A stretch of DNA of 64,000 nucleotides from positions 21,019 to 85,018 of the forward strand of contig JBQCGP010000075.1 in assembly GCA_051955535.1 (NCBI GenBank), in the 5' to 3' direction. This DNA comes from 13-2-20CM-68-14 sp051955535 (GTDB taxonomy: Bacteria > Actinomycetota > Thermoleophilia > Gaiellales > Gaiellaceae). A program made the position numbers and the translations under genes. Below the pieces are notes generated by a model. The model was not told where the DNA came from. It ran no database searches and worked only from the letters and a program-made list of their open reading frames with translations. This document shows positions 1 through 7,914 of this stretch, piece by piece (positions within the stretch are counted from its first letter, which is position 1; every line of letters begins with the position of its first letter).

Positions 1-2177
1 TCGTGACCGCGGTGCTCGCCGCCCTGACGCTCCTGCCGGCGGTGCTCGCGCTCGTTGGGCCGCACATCGAGTCGCTTCACGTCCCGGCCTTTCTCCGTCC
101 CTCGCCGAAGGATCTCGAGGGTGGGTTCTGGGGCGGGTGGGCGCGCGCCCTGACGACGCGCCCGTGGTGGGCGATTCTCGGCGTCTTCGCGCTGCTGATC
201 CCGCTGATCGTCCCGTTCTTCTCGCTGAACCTCGGCCAGGAGGACATCGGAGCCACGCCGAAGTCGACCACCGAGCGCCAGGCCTACGACCTGATGGCCG
301 CCGGCTACGGCGTCGGCTATAACGGCCCACTGCTCGTCGCGGTCAAGCTCGCGACCCCACCGAAGCCGAGCAGCGAGTACACGAGCCAGAACCAGCAGGC
401 ACAGAGCCTGCAGAAGCAGCTCGAGCAGGAGCAAAAGCAGGGCAAGAGCCAGCAGCAGCAGCTCACGACCCAGGCGAACACGCTGAACGCTCAGAGCGCG
501 CAGCTGACTGCGCAGCAGCAGGGGCTCGAGCAGCAGCAGGGGAGCCTCGAGGCCCAGCAGGCGGAGCTCGAGCGGCAGGCGAAAGCCGACACCCAGGAGC
601 AGACGCAGCTCCAGGCCTCCGCAAACAAGCTCGAGGCAGAGCAGGTGGCCCTGAACAAGCAGATCGCGGGGACGGGCTCGCAGGCGCGAAAGATCGTCAG
701 CGACGGCGCCAAGACGACCAAGCAGCTGACGTCCGTCCTGAAGAAGCTGACGAAAAACCAGGCCGAGCAGCGGAAGGTCGAGGCGCAGATCGAGCACACG
801 AAGAGCCCGAGCCAGAAAGCCAAGCTCGAGGCCAAGCTCAACTCTCTCCAGAAAGCGGAGACGAAGCTCGAGAATCAGCTCACGAAGCTCGTCCAGGAAG
901 ACCAGGCAAACCGCGAGGCCTCCCAGACGCTGCTCACCCAGGCGAAGAACCTGCGCGAGCAGGAGGTCAGCGTCGCGAACCGCGCGATCTCCCTCGCCGG
1001 GCAGGCCGCCTCGCTCGCGACCGGTGCGGTCGGTCTTGTGAAGCAGAAGCAGGCGCTCGTCCAGGATGCGGCCAACCTGCAAGTCCAGGCGGCCAAGTTG
1101 CAGACGCAGGCGGCGAACCTCCAGACCCAGGCCGCGCAGCTGCAGACCCAGCAAGTGAAGCTCCAGAACCAGCAGCAGAGCGCTCAGAGCCAGCAGAAGC
1201 AGGCCGAGCAGCTGAAGACCGATATCACGAATGAGCTCACGAAAGCCGGCGGCGATCCGCGCGGCACCGATCCCCAACTCGTGAACCTCCAGGACGCGCT
1301 CGGCGGCACCGAAGGGGTCCAAGTCGTGTCGCCGCCGCGGATCAACAAGCCGGGCAACGCCGCGACATTCAGCGTGATCGCGACCACGGCCCCCGCGGCG
1401 CCCGCCACGGCAGATCTCGTGAAGACGCTACGCACGTACACCATCCCGCAGGCGACGCAGGGAACGGACCTCACGGCTTACGTCGGCGGGCAGACGGCGA
1501 GCTACGTCGACCTCGCCAGCGGGATCTCGTCCCGGCTCGCCCTGGTGATCGCCGTCGTGATCGGCCTCAGCTTCTGCATCCTGCTGGCCGCCTTCCGCTC
1601 GTTCCTCTTCGCCGCGCAAGCGGCCGTCGCGAACGTGCTGTCGGTGACGGCGTCGTTCGGCGTGCTCACTGCCGTCTTCCAGAAGGGCTGGGGTCTGAGC
1701 CTCGTCGGCCTCCACACGGCGAACGGCACCGTCCCGATCGCGAGCTACGTACCGCTGATGATGTTCGCGGTCCTGTTCGGGCTCTCGATGGACTACCAGG
1801 TGTTCCTGGTCTCGCGGATCGAGCAGCACCGCGCCGAGACCGAGACCGACCGCGATGCGATCCGCCGTGGACTGGCCAGCGGCGCGCGCGTGATCGTGGC
1901 GGCGGCGCTGATCATGATCTCGGTCTTCGGCAGCTTCGTGCTGAATGCCGACCCGACGGTGAAGCAGTTCGGCGTCGGCCTCTCCGTGGGAGTGGCGCTC
2001 GCCGCGGTGTGCGTGCTGGTGTTCGCGCCGGCTGTGTTGGTCCTCGCCGGCCGCGGCGTTTGGTGGCTGCCGTCCTGGCTCGACCGGACCCTGCCCCATG
2101 TGGACGTTGAGGGCGCCGGCGCGCAGGCAGAGGCGCCGGTCGACGCGGTGCCGTCCGGCACAACGGCCGGCTCCTGA
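1..2177 (+). CDS. MMPL-family (RND-type) transporter, 3' part, with large coiled-coil insert
   Basis: Inner-membrane exporter of the MMPL family, probably moving a lipid or other hydrophobic substrate. The gene is cut by the window edge: the first visible residues (LAALTLLPAVLALVG) match an internal transmembrane helix of the family, so the GTG at base 3 is not the true start. Seen residues include a helix at about 50-75, a long Gln/Glu/Lys-rich coiled coil at about 125-420, and a C-terminal bundle of about five helices (508-690) with the family motif SMDYQVFLVSRI. The coiled coil replaces the usual periplasmic porter domain and carries LQTQAA-type repeats near 365-400. A tRNA-Lys gene follows 31 bases after the stop. 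Confidence 0.9.
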   Translation, partial: VTAVLAALTLLPAVLALVGPHIESLHVPAFLRPSPKDLEGGFWGGWARALTTRPWWAILGVFALLIPLIVPFFSLNLGQEDIGATPKSTTERQAYDLMAAGYGVGYNGPLLVAVKLATPPKPSSEYTSQNQQAQSLQKQLEQEQKQGKSQQQQLTTQANTLNAQSAQLTAQQQGLEQQQGSLEAQQAELERQAKADTQEQTQLQASANKLEAEQVALNKQIAGTGSQARKIVSDGAKTTKQLTSVLKKLTKNQAEQRKVEAQIEHTKSPSQKAKLEAKLNSLQKAETKLENQLTKLVQEDQANREASQTLLTQAKNLREQEVSVANRAISLAGQAASLATGAVGLVKQKQALVQDAANLQVQAAKLQTQAANLQTQAAQLQTQQVKLQNQQQSAQSQQKQAEQLKTDITNELTKAGGDPRGTDPQLVNLQDALGGTEGVQVVSPPRINKPGNAATFSVIATTAPAAPATADLVKTLRTYTIPQATQGTDLTAYVGGQTASYVDLASGISSRLALVIAVVIGLSFCILLAAFRSFLFAAQAAVANVLSVTASFGVLTAVFQKGWGLSLVGLHTANGTVPIASYVPLMMFAVLFGLSMDYQVFLVSRIEQHRAETETDRDAIRRGLASGARVIVAAALIMISVFGSFVLNADPTVKQFGVGLSVGVALAAVCVLVFAPAVLVLAGRGVWWLPSWLDRTLPHVDVEGAGAQAEAPVDAVPSGTTAGS

Positions 2178-2208
2178 GCCGTCTGCTTCCGCTTCAATGA
2201 GCCTCAAC

Positions 2209-2281
2209 GGGCCGGTAGCTCAGTTGGTAGAGCAGGGGACTTTTAATCCCAAGGTCGCAGGTTCGATCCCTGCCCGGCCCA
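2209..2281 (+). tRNA. tRNA-Lys (anticodon TTT)
   Basis: Full cloverleaf: acceptor GGGCCGG (2209-2215) pairs with CCGGCCC (2274-2280), discriminator A at 2281. The D arm is GCTC/GAGC, the anticodon loop CTTTTAA (2240-2246) has anticodon TTT at 2242-2244, and the T arm is GCAGG-TTCGATC-CCTGC. There is one mismatch at the top of the anticodon stem (27-43, G-A). CCA is not encoded. Its 3' two-thirds reappear at 15858-15902 on the other strand. Confidence 0.97.
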
Positions 2282-2340
2282 TTTACAGAATTCGCCGCAA
2301 ATAGGCATCTCCTCTGAATCGAGCTCTGTTCCGACTTCCG

Positions 2341-2375
2341 GCGAGAGCAGACGCTGCGGCAGCGCCTGCTCTCGC
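2341..2375. terminator. long hairpin between tRNA-Lys and the DoxX-like gene
   Basis: GCGAGAGCAG (2341-2350) pairs perfectly with CTGCTCTCGC (2366-2375); inside it CGCTG pairs with CAGCG around a 3-base loop. It lies 9 bases beyond the stop of the minus-strand gene and 60 bases after the tRNA, so it could stop transcription from both sides. No T-run follows, as is common for actinobacterial terminators. Confidence 0.65.
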
Positions 2376-2383
2376 GATTGCTG

Positions 2384-2842
2384 CTAGCGACGCAGCCGCA
2401 GCGGGGCGGAGTCGTATCTCATTGCGAGACGTCCGAGCGTGAGCGCGGCAAGCAGCAGTCCGAAGTCGCGCAGCGCGATGTCGTAGTAGCCCGAGTAGGT
2501 GAGCAGGTTGATGACGATGCCGGCGAGCCAAGCCGCGACGAGGAATGCCCCGTAGCGTGGCTTCAGTGCGACCACCAGCCCGGCGATGATCTCGACGATG
2601 CCGACGAACAGCATGAAGCTGTGTCCGGTGCCGGGCATCAGCCGGTTGATCCAGGGAGCCAGGTACTTCTCCCAATCGACCATGCCGTTGAAGTACTTGT
2701 CGAGCCCGAATGCGATCGGGGCGACGGTGAACGTAATCCGCAGAAACGTGAACGCCTGGTAGGCGGGATCGGTTCGCAGCGAGCCCGCGGTCGGGGAAGT
2801 CTCGTGCACGCTCGCCTTTCCTTGATGTGTCGTTGTTGCCAT
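2384..2842 (-). CDS. DoxX-like integral membrane protein
   Basis: Small membrane protein of 152 residues with about four hydrophobic helices (around 30-48, 75-95, 99-115 and 120-135), resembling the DoxX/DoxD family. These proteins are often linked to redox stress, but the biochemical role is not settled. The ATG at 2842 is preceded by GGAGGAG at good spacing, which fixes the start. It stands alone between a tRNA gene and a universal stress protein gene on the same strand. A second, different DoxX member is at 7899-8492. Confidence 0.75.
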   Translation of the reverse strand: MATTTHQGKASVHETSPTAGSLRTDPAYQAFTFLRITFTVAPIAFGLDKYFNGMVDWEKYLAPWINRLMPGTGHSFMLFVGIVEIIAGLVVALKPRYGAFLVAAWLAGIVINLLTYSGYYDIALRDFGLLLAALTLGRLAMRYDSAPLRLRR

Positions 2843-2926
2843 GCAACTCCTCCGTTCGAATCGATGAGGCCTCGACGTCCGCAGCGACGCTCGGTGCCCG
2901 GTCCTTACGTCTTTGCGCGAGCGAGG

Positions 2927-3397
2927 TCATTGCGCGACCGCGGCGCCGGCTGGAACGATCAGCACGGGGCAGCGTGCGATGCCGACCAAGCTGTTCGAGA
3001 CGCTGCCGAGAAACGCCGCCTTGAACCGCCCGTGCCCACGCGAGCCAACGACGATCAACTCGGCATCCTCCGCGTCGGCCAGATCGGCGAGCCGTTCGGC
3101 CGGAAAGCCGACGACCACGCGCCGCTCGGCGTCCTCCAGCCCCGCCTTGGCGGCGATCTGCTCGAGCAGCTGTCGGCCAGCTTCCTCCTGCTCGTCGGGC
3201 TTGGCGGCCCTCATCGGTCGCGGCGCGATCCCGCCCGCGCCCATCCCGCCGACGGCGGCGGACGGGACGAGGGCGAGCTCGGCAACATGCACGAGTACGA
3301 GCCTCGCTTCGAGCCGCTCAGCCAGGCTCGCGGCGAGGCCGAGTGCGGCCTGAGAGTCGGCCGAGCCGTCGACTCCGCACACGATTGACCCACCCAT
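2927..3397 (-). CDS. universal stress protein (UspA family)
   Basis: Cytoplasmic nucleotide-binding stress protein. Starting at the ATG at 3397 (AAAGGAG upstream) it has the family layout: beta-1 GSIVCGVDGSADSQAAL, then an ATP-loop region near the C-terminus reading VGSRGHGRFKAAFLGSVSN, matching the Usp motif G-x2-G-x9-G-S. An in-frame ATG at 3451 would add 18 residues but lacks a ribosome site. It is separated from the GreA-like gene by a methyltransferase remnant. Partner genes around it (DoxX, Usp at 4944, NarL-type regulators) suggest a stress or low-oxygen response set, which is inference. Confidence 0.88.
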   Translation of the reverse strand: MGGSIVCGVDGSADSQAALGLAASLAERLEARLVLVHVAELALVPSAAVGGMGAGGIAPRPMRAAKPDEQEEAGRQLLEQIAAKAGLEDAERRVVVGFPAERLADLADAEDAELIVVGSRGHGRFKAAFLGSVSNSLVGIARCPVLIVPAGAAVAQ

Positions 3398-3537
3398 GTC
3401 GCTTCTCCTTTCGTCCACCCCAGCGTCGCCGGGCCGGGCCGGAGCGGCCATCGGTCGGTGACCCCATTTCGGTGCTTGTCGGGCTCAACGACCGACCGCG
3501 TCCGTCTCGGCATCGCGTCTCTCGGATGCCGAGTCGG

Positions 3538-3675
3538 TCAGCGTTTGACGAGATTGGCGACGATCAGGTCGATCGGCCCTGGTACTGGAGCCAGCAAGTC
3601 GCCGTGGCGGACATGGACTCGCTCTTCGAGTCGATGGCGACGAACGTTGGCGCGTGCGAGGGCAACCGCGGAATG
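3538..3675 (-). pseudogene. fragment of a class I SAM methyltransferase
   Basis: Right after the GreA-like stop codon, in the same frame, 45 codons read like the middle of a HemK/PrmC-type or related methyltransferase: AVALARANVRRHRLEERV, then GDLLAPVPGPIDLIVANL, ending VKR-stop. In intact enzymes the second block is the helix and strand leading to an N-P-P-Y or N-L-P-Y motif, which is missing here. There is no start codon and no SAM-binding glycine motif, so this is a remnant rather than a gene. Confidence 0.5.
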
Positions 3676-4197
3676 TCACGCAGCTTTCTTCGCAAGCGCT
3701 CGCACGTTCGGTGGTCGAACGCTGAGGATCTCGATCGCGAGCGTCCCGCGAGGAGTCTCGGCCTCGACGACCGTGCCGGCGCACTGCCGGACAAGGGCCC
3801 GTCCGACCGGGGCGCTGATCGAGACCCGTCCATTGCCGACGTTCGATTCGATCGCGCCGACCAGCTCGTACTCGGCCACGTCGCCGGTCTGCAGATCGCG
3901 TACTCGGACGAAGCTGCCAATGCCGGCGGCACCATCGGCTGCCGGAACACCGATCTCCGCCGCTGCCAGCTGCCCCTCGAGAACCATGATCCTCCGCTCG
4001 AGTCGGACCTGTTCTTCGAGCAGGTCGTACAGCGCGGGGTTGTTCACCAGATGACCATCCCGGCGTGCCTCCCGCAGCCGCTCACTCATGTCTCTGCGGC
4101 CGGCTGTGCACAGCGTCTCGAGCTCGGAGCGGAGCTGCTCGTATCCATCGGCCGTGACGAATAGCGCCCGTTCGCGCTCTGCAGGCAGTTCGTTCAC
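3676..4197 (-). CDS. GreA/GreB-family protein with non-acidic coiled-coil tip
   Basis: Gre-type factors enter the secondary channel of RNA polymerase and, through acidic residues at the tip of an N-terminal coiled coil, stimulate transcript cleavage. This 173-residue protein has the coiled coil (about 15-85) and a C-terminal FKBP-like domain with the family motif ISAPVGRALV. The tip, normally G-D-L-x-E-N-A-E-Y, reads GHLVNNPAL here (48-56), so all acidic positions are replaced (H49, N52, A55). Cleavage activity is therefore unlikely; a Gre-fold inhibitor or competitor is more plausible, as described for M. tuberculosis Rv3788. Start is GTG at 4197 with GGAG 8 bases upstream. Confidence 0.85.
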   Translation of the reverse strand: MNELPAERERALFVTADGYEQLRSELETLCTAGRRDMSERLREARRDGHLVNNPALYDLLEEQVRLERRIMVLEGQLAAAEIGVPAADGAAGIGSFVRVRDLQTGDVAEYELVGAIESNVGNGRVSISAPVGRALVRQCAGTVVEAETPRGTLAIEILSVRPPNVRALAKKAA

Positions 4198-4516
4198 CTT
4201 GGACTCCTCTCTTCGATGGCAATGCGAGACGTGGGTCGTCCCTGAGGCGATGCCCGCCTCTCCTCTCGGCTGCGGCTATCGGGCGGCGGCTCCATTCCCC
4301 CACGCAGCGGTTTGTCGATGATGCCGGTGCCTGCGCGCAGCTTTCTCGCTCGTGTCAGCGATTGGATCCGGCCGGGAGGCCTCGCAGAAGCTGAGGACGA
4401 CGGTCGCTCCGTTCGCTCGATGAGAGCGGCGAACGCCAACACGTTGGGTCGCGAACCGTGCCGAATGGGGTCTTCGCCGGAGCGACGCGCGCTCGCGCCA
4501 AGGCTAGGTTCAGCTC
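4198..4516. other. intergenic stretch without recognisable genes
   Basis: No reading frame here shows a recognisable protein. It contains the upstream region of the GreA-like gene (minus strand). Confidence 0.5.
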
Positions 4517-4609
4517 ATGGGCGAGAACTGGTTTTCAGAAACAGGCCCGCCGCCGCCGCTGGGCCGGCCCGAGTCTGAGCCGCTACCTCAGCGCACGTTC
4601 CTGCGATGA
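4517..4609 (+). CDS. possible 30-residue proline-rich microprotein
   Basis: Reading frame of 31 codons: MGENWFSETG, then a Pro/Glu-rich stretch, ending QRTFLR. Its TGA overlaps the ATG of the next small frame (ATGA at 4606-4609), the usual sign of translational coupling. The ribosome site is weak. No family is recognised. It could be chance, so confidence is low. Confidence 0.25.
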   Translation: MGENWFSETGPPPPLGRPESEPLPQRTFLR

Positions 4610-4761
4610 ACCCTGACTTCATGATCACGATCGTCTTTTGCCTCTGGGTGATACTCGTGTGGGGCACGTGGGGGGTGCTTTTCCTTCGCAGCGTCCGCAA
4701 CGAAAAGACCGGAGAGACCGGCACAAAGCGCCGGCGGTCTCGACCGCCACTGGCGCCCTAG
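4606..4761 (+). CDS. possible 51-residue single-pass membrane microprotein
   Basis: The frame encodes MNPDFMITIVFCLWVILVWG and continues through a hydrophobic segment (about residues 6-27) into a basic tail (KRRRSRPP). This is the shape of a small membrane subunit with the tail inside the cell. It overlaps the preceding 30-codon frame by ATGA. No homologue is recognised, and a second Met at codon 6 is an alternative start. The universal stress protein gene follows 182 bases later. Confidence 0.35.
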   Translation: MNPDFMITIVFCLWVILVWGTWGVLFLRSVRNEKTGETGTKRRRSRPPLAP

Positions 4762-4943
4762 GTAACGCGCGCATCCCAGTAGAACGCGGCGCAGCATTCG
4801 GTAGCCGGTCCGCGGGTCGGCCTGCCGCTCGCTCGGCCTTGCTGGGCGGAACAGAGCCGTGAAATGAGGTCGTGGCCGTATGGCGGCGCGCTGAGCCCAC
4901 GGCGACCCTTCACGAAAAGACGAGAAGAGAGGGCTGATCGAAA

Positions 4944-5399
4944 ATGCGAGGGACGATCGTCTGCGGAGTTACGGACACGGACGGGGGGCGCCAGGCACTT
5001 GCCACGGCGATTGAGGTCGGCGAGCGACTGGGTCTGCGGCTTGTGATCGCTCACATCGCGGAGGGCATCGGTGCACTCAATGGCCACGTCGATGGCGAGG
5101 AGAGCGTGACGATGAAGGGTGACCGTGAGGGAGCCGCTCGCCTGCTCGCGCGACTTGCGGCCGAGTTCGACGTGACCGAACGCGCCGAGTGCCGCGTGGC
5201 CGTCGGCGACGCGGGCTCGCTCTTGGGTCAGATCGCCGGCGCGGAGGCCGCCGATCTGATCATCGTCGGCGCGCGCGCACGCGGTCGCCTGCGGCGAGGG
5301 CTCAAGAGCGGGCTTGCCGAGGAGCTCGAGACTGAGACACCGGTACCGGTCCTGATCGCGGCCCCGCGTTCGCGCCAGCCCGGAAGACGATGGCCATAG
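4944..5399 (+). CDS. universal stress protein (UspA family)
   Basis: Second Usp protein, 151 residues. The N-terminus RGTIVCGVTDTDGGRQAL is the first strand and nucleotide-contact loop. The C-terminal loop VGARARGRLRRGLKSGLAEE corresponds to the G-x2-G-x9-G-S ATP motif, with the final Ser shifted and partly degenerate, so ATP binding is uncertain. It is followed after 27 bases by the histidine kinase gene on the same strand and probably belongs to that transcription unit. Usp genes next to NarL-type two-component systems recall dormancy regulons of actinobacteria; that link is inference. Confidence 0.8.
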   Translation: MRGTIVCGVTDTDGGRQALATAIEVGERLGLRLVIAHIAEGIGALNGHVDGEESVTMKGDREGAARLLARLAAEFDVTERAECRVAVGDAGSLLGQIAGAEAADLIIVGARARGRLRRGLKSGLAEELETETPVPVLIAAPRSRQPGRRWP

Positions 5400-5426
5400 A
5401 CGCAGCTCCCCGCTAACGTCGAGCCG

Positions 5427-6416
5427 ATGGAGGCCCCGGCGGTTTCTCTCTTTTGGCGCATCTTCGCGGTCAACGCGGGCCTCCTGGCGCTGATCGCGCT
5501 ACTGCTGATCGTCACCCCAGTCACGATCCATGCTCCGCCCAGGCCCGTGGAGGTGGCGATCATCGTCTTCGGGCTCGCGATCAGCGTGGCAGCCAAGGCC
5601 TTCCTCCTGCGGCGCGCGACCGCACCCCTTGGACGCCTCGCCAGGCGGATGGACACGGTCGACCTGCTTCGGCCCGGGCAGCGGCTGCAGGTCGGCCGCG
5701 ACGACGAAGTGGGCCGCGTGGTGCGGGCTTTCAACCAGATGCTCGATCGTCTCGAGAGCGAGCGCCGGCGCAGCGCTCGGCGCGCGCTCGCTGCGCAGGA
5801 GGCCGAACGCGTCGGGATCGCTCGCGACCTGCACGACGAGGTAGGTCAGCTACTGACCGGAGTGCTGCTGCAGCTGAACGGGATTGCCGATGCCGCGCCC
5901 GATCATCGAAGCGAGATCGACGAGGCGAAGGAGGCCGTTCGCCGCGCCCTCGATCAGGTGCGCCGCATCTCGAGTGAGCTGCGGCCGGAGATGCTCGAGC
6001 ACCTTGGGCTCGTCAGCGCGCTGACCGAGCTAACAACGACCTTCGGGCGAGTTTCCGGGATCCGCGTCGAGCGCGACTTTGATCCGTCTCTGCCAAAGCT
6101 CTCACCGGAGACCGAGCTGGCCGTCTACCGCATCGCGCAGGAGAGTCTGACCAATGTCGCACGCCACTCGCACGCCTCCAGCGTGACGATCGCGCTCGAG
6201 CGCGGGCCCGACAGTGTCGTCCTGCGCGTTCTCGACGATGGGCACGGCTTCGAGGACTCGGTACCGGAGGAACACGGCGGCCTACGCAGCATGCGTGAGC
6301 GTGCTTTGCTCGTCGACGGCGCCCTCGCGATCACCGAACCCGGCCGCGGAGGCGTTGAGGTGCGCCTCGAAGTGTCAGCAGCTCCGGTCGGCGAACCGGT
6401 CGGGGTGAAGAGCTGA
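5427..6416 (+). CDS. NarL-type sensor histidine kinase
   Basis: Membrane sensor kinase of 329 residues. Two transmembrane helices (about 9-29 and 41-61) bracket a very short periplasmic loop. HAMP follows at about 62-115, then HisKA_3 with phospho-acceptor His136 in ARDLHDEVGQ, then HATPase with N-box Asn243 (QESLTNVARH) and G1 box DDGHGF (270-275). The tiny external loop suggests sensing within the membrane or through a partner. It overlaps the response regulator by one base (TGATG), so the two form a co-translated pair. Confidence 0.93.
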   Translation: MEAPAVSLFWRIFAVNAGLLALIALLLIVTPVTIHAPPRPVEVAIIVFGLAISVAAKAFLLRRATAPLGRLARRMDTVDLLRPGQRLQVGRDDEVGRVVRAFNQMLDRLESERRRSARRALAAQEAERVGIARDLHDEVGQLLTGVLLQLNGIADAAPDHRSEIDEAKEAVRRALDQVRRISSELRPEMLEHLGLVSALTELTTTFGRVSGIRVERDFDPSLPKLSPETELAVYRIAQESLTNVARHSHASSVTIALERGPDSVVLRVLDDGHGFEDSVPEEHGGLRSMRERALLVDGALAITEPGRGGVEVRLEVSAAPVGEPVGVKS

Positions 6417-7072
6417 TGCCGATCCCGCTCGTGACGCGAATCCTGATCGCCGACGACTTCCCCATTGTGCGCTCGGGATTGCGCAGGCTTCTCGACGCCA
6501 AGCCCGACCTCGAGGTCGTCGCGGAAGCTGCGGACGGCCATGAGGCGGTCGAGACAGCGCTCAAGGAGGACGTCGATCTGGCCATCCTCGATGTCTCAAT
6601 GCCGCGCATGACCGGCATCCAGGCCGCAGCCGAGCTGCACAAGCGCAAGCCCGCGCTGCGGGTGCTGATGCTGTCTATGCACGACAGCGAGCAGTTCCTC
6701 TTCGAGGCGCTCAAGGCCGGCGCCTCCGGCTACGTTCTGAAGTCGGAAGCAGACACCGACATCGTTGACGCAGTCCGTGCGGCGATGCGCGGCGATTCCT
6801 ACCTCTACCCGTCCGCGGTCACGACGCTTGTGCGCGACTACGTCGAGCGCGGGGGACGCGGCGAGGAGCAGTTCGACGTCCTGACGCCGCGGGAGCTCGA
6901 GGTCCTGAAACTGATCGCCGAGGCGCACACCTCCAAAGAGATCGCGAAGCTGCTGTTCATCAGCATCAAGACGGTCGAGCGTCACCGCCAGAACATCCTG
7001 GACAAGCTCGGAATGAGTGACCGGGTCGAGCTCACCCGCTATGCGATCCGCCGCGGACTCATCCAGCCGTAG
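6416..7072 (+). CDS. NarL/FixJ-family response regulator
   Basis: Cognate regulator of the upstream kinase. Receiver domain at 1-125 with acidic pocket DD (13-14), phospho-acceptor Asp59 (LAILDV) and Lys109 (GYVLK). A LuxR-type helix-turn-helix occupies about 150-210, with LTPRELEVLKLIAEAHTSKE and SIKTVERHRQNILDKL visible. It should bind DNA as a phosphorylated dimer. The target genes are not evident. The long hairpin at 7082-7128 closes the operon. Confidence 0.95.
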   Translation: MPIPLVTRILIADDFPIVRSGLRRLLDAKPDLEVVAEAADGHEAVETALKEDVDLAILDVSMPRMTGIQAAAELHKRKPALRVLMLSMHDSEQFLFEALKAGASGYVLKSEADTDIVDAVRAAMRGDSYLYPSAVTTLVRDYVERGGRGEEQFDVLTPRELEVLKLIAEAHTSKEIAKLLFISIKTVERHRQNILDKLGMSDRVELTRYAIRRGLIQP

Positions 7073-7081
7073 CTCGTCAAC

Positions 7082-7128
7082 GGCGGTGTCAAAGTCTCGC
7101 CGCGTTCGGGCGAGCGCTCTTTGCCGCC
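7082..7128 (+). terminator. nested hairpin after the two-component operon
   Basis: GGCGG and CAAAG (7082-7094) pair with CTTTG and CCGCC (7119-7128) around an inner stem CTCGCC/GGCGAG (7096-7101, 7109-7114). It starts 10 bases after the response-regulator stop. Confidence 0.55.
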
Positions 7129-7279
7129 GATCTTCAAAATCGCCGAGCCCTGGAGCACTGCCACCAGCACGTCCCGCACCTCGTTGACGTGCTCAGGCGG
7201 CCCATTACCGGCCTTCCCTCAGGCCTGAGGCGACCGTTCGCGGTACCGGGCCGAGTCGCGACCTCGTCGGGCGGACGCG

Positions 7280-7546
7280 CTAGCCAGCCCTTACGCGACG
7301 GCCGTCGTCAGTCAGTCGGTACCTCGACCCAGCCGGCGCTCTCTTTGAGGAGACAAGCCGTTCGTGCTCCAACGCCTCGAGCTTGAGCCCGAGATCGTTG
7401 CGTGGCATTCGGGCGGCGCGAGCGAGCGTGTCGAGGTAGACCCAAGCCGCCGGATCCGTGCCCATCCGCCGAAGCAGCGCGCGCCTCTCGGCTTCGCTCT
7501 CGAAGACGCCGCCTCTGCGAGGCGAGTGGCGCTCGAGCTCTGTCAC
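7280..7546 (-). CDS. small winged-helix-like protein
   Basis: Eighty-eight residues with a pattern resembling MarR/PadR winged helices: WVYLDTLARAARMPRNDLG (recognition helices) and LEHERLVSSKRAPAGSRYRL with a basic wing and TDDGRR turn. The GTG start at 7546 overlaps the stop of the DUF488 gene as GTGA, so it is the last gene of the overlapping operon 9009-7280. A DNA-binding role is inferred from the pattern only. Confidence 0.6.
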   Translation of the reverse strand: MTELERHSPRRGGVFESEAERRALLRRMGTDPAAWVYLDTLARAARMPRNDLGLKLEALEHERLVSSKRAPAGSRYRLTDDGRRVRAG

Positions 7547-7914
7547 TGCGACCCTGCCGGCCTCGGCAGGCCGCGCCGCAACACCTCGGCGAGAACGACA
7601 GCGTCGTTGTGCTCGCTGTCGTGGGCCGAGTACACGAGCGTGAGCGTGCCGGTCGTGGCGCGCCGTCTGAGCTCCTTTAGCCGCGGGACATTGGCGCGGA
7701 GCTCGTCGATGTAGCGCCGGCGAAACTCGGCGAAGCGGCCGGGCTCGTGGCCGAACCACTCTCTGAGCTCGCTGCTCGGCGACAGCTCCTTCTCCCACTC
7801 GTCGAGCTTGGCCTGCTTCTTCGAGACGCCGCGCGGCCAGAGCCGATCGACGAGAACGCGATACCCGTCCTCGGCCGACGCCGGTTCGTAGGCGCGCTTC
7901 AGGCGGATGTCCAC
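7543..7914 (-). CDS. DUF488 family protein (YeaO-like)
   Basis: Compact 123-residue protein of the DUF488/YeaO family, recognised by YRVLVDRLWPRGVSKK near the N-terminus and FRRRYIDEL and TLTLVYSAHD further on. The biochemical function of this family is unknown. The start GTG at 7914 has GAAGGAG upstream. Its beginning lies 16 bases inside the preceding DoxX gene and its end overlaps the next gene (GTGA). Confidence 0.85.
   Translation of the reverse strand: MDIRLKRAYEPASAEDGYRVLVDRLWPRGVSKKQAKLDEWEKELSPSSELREWFGHEPGRFAEFRRRYIDELRANVPRLKELRRRATTGTLTLVYSAHDSEHNDAVVLAEVLRRGLPRPAGSQ

Noticed and set aside
1428..2207. Open frame of 259 codons antisense to the MMPL gene
   Set aside because: Shadow of the transporter; sequence is low-complexity His/Arg/Asp and shows no domain.
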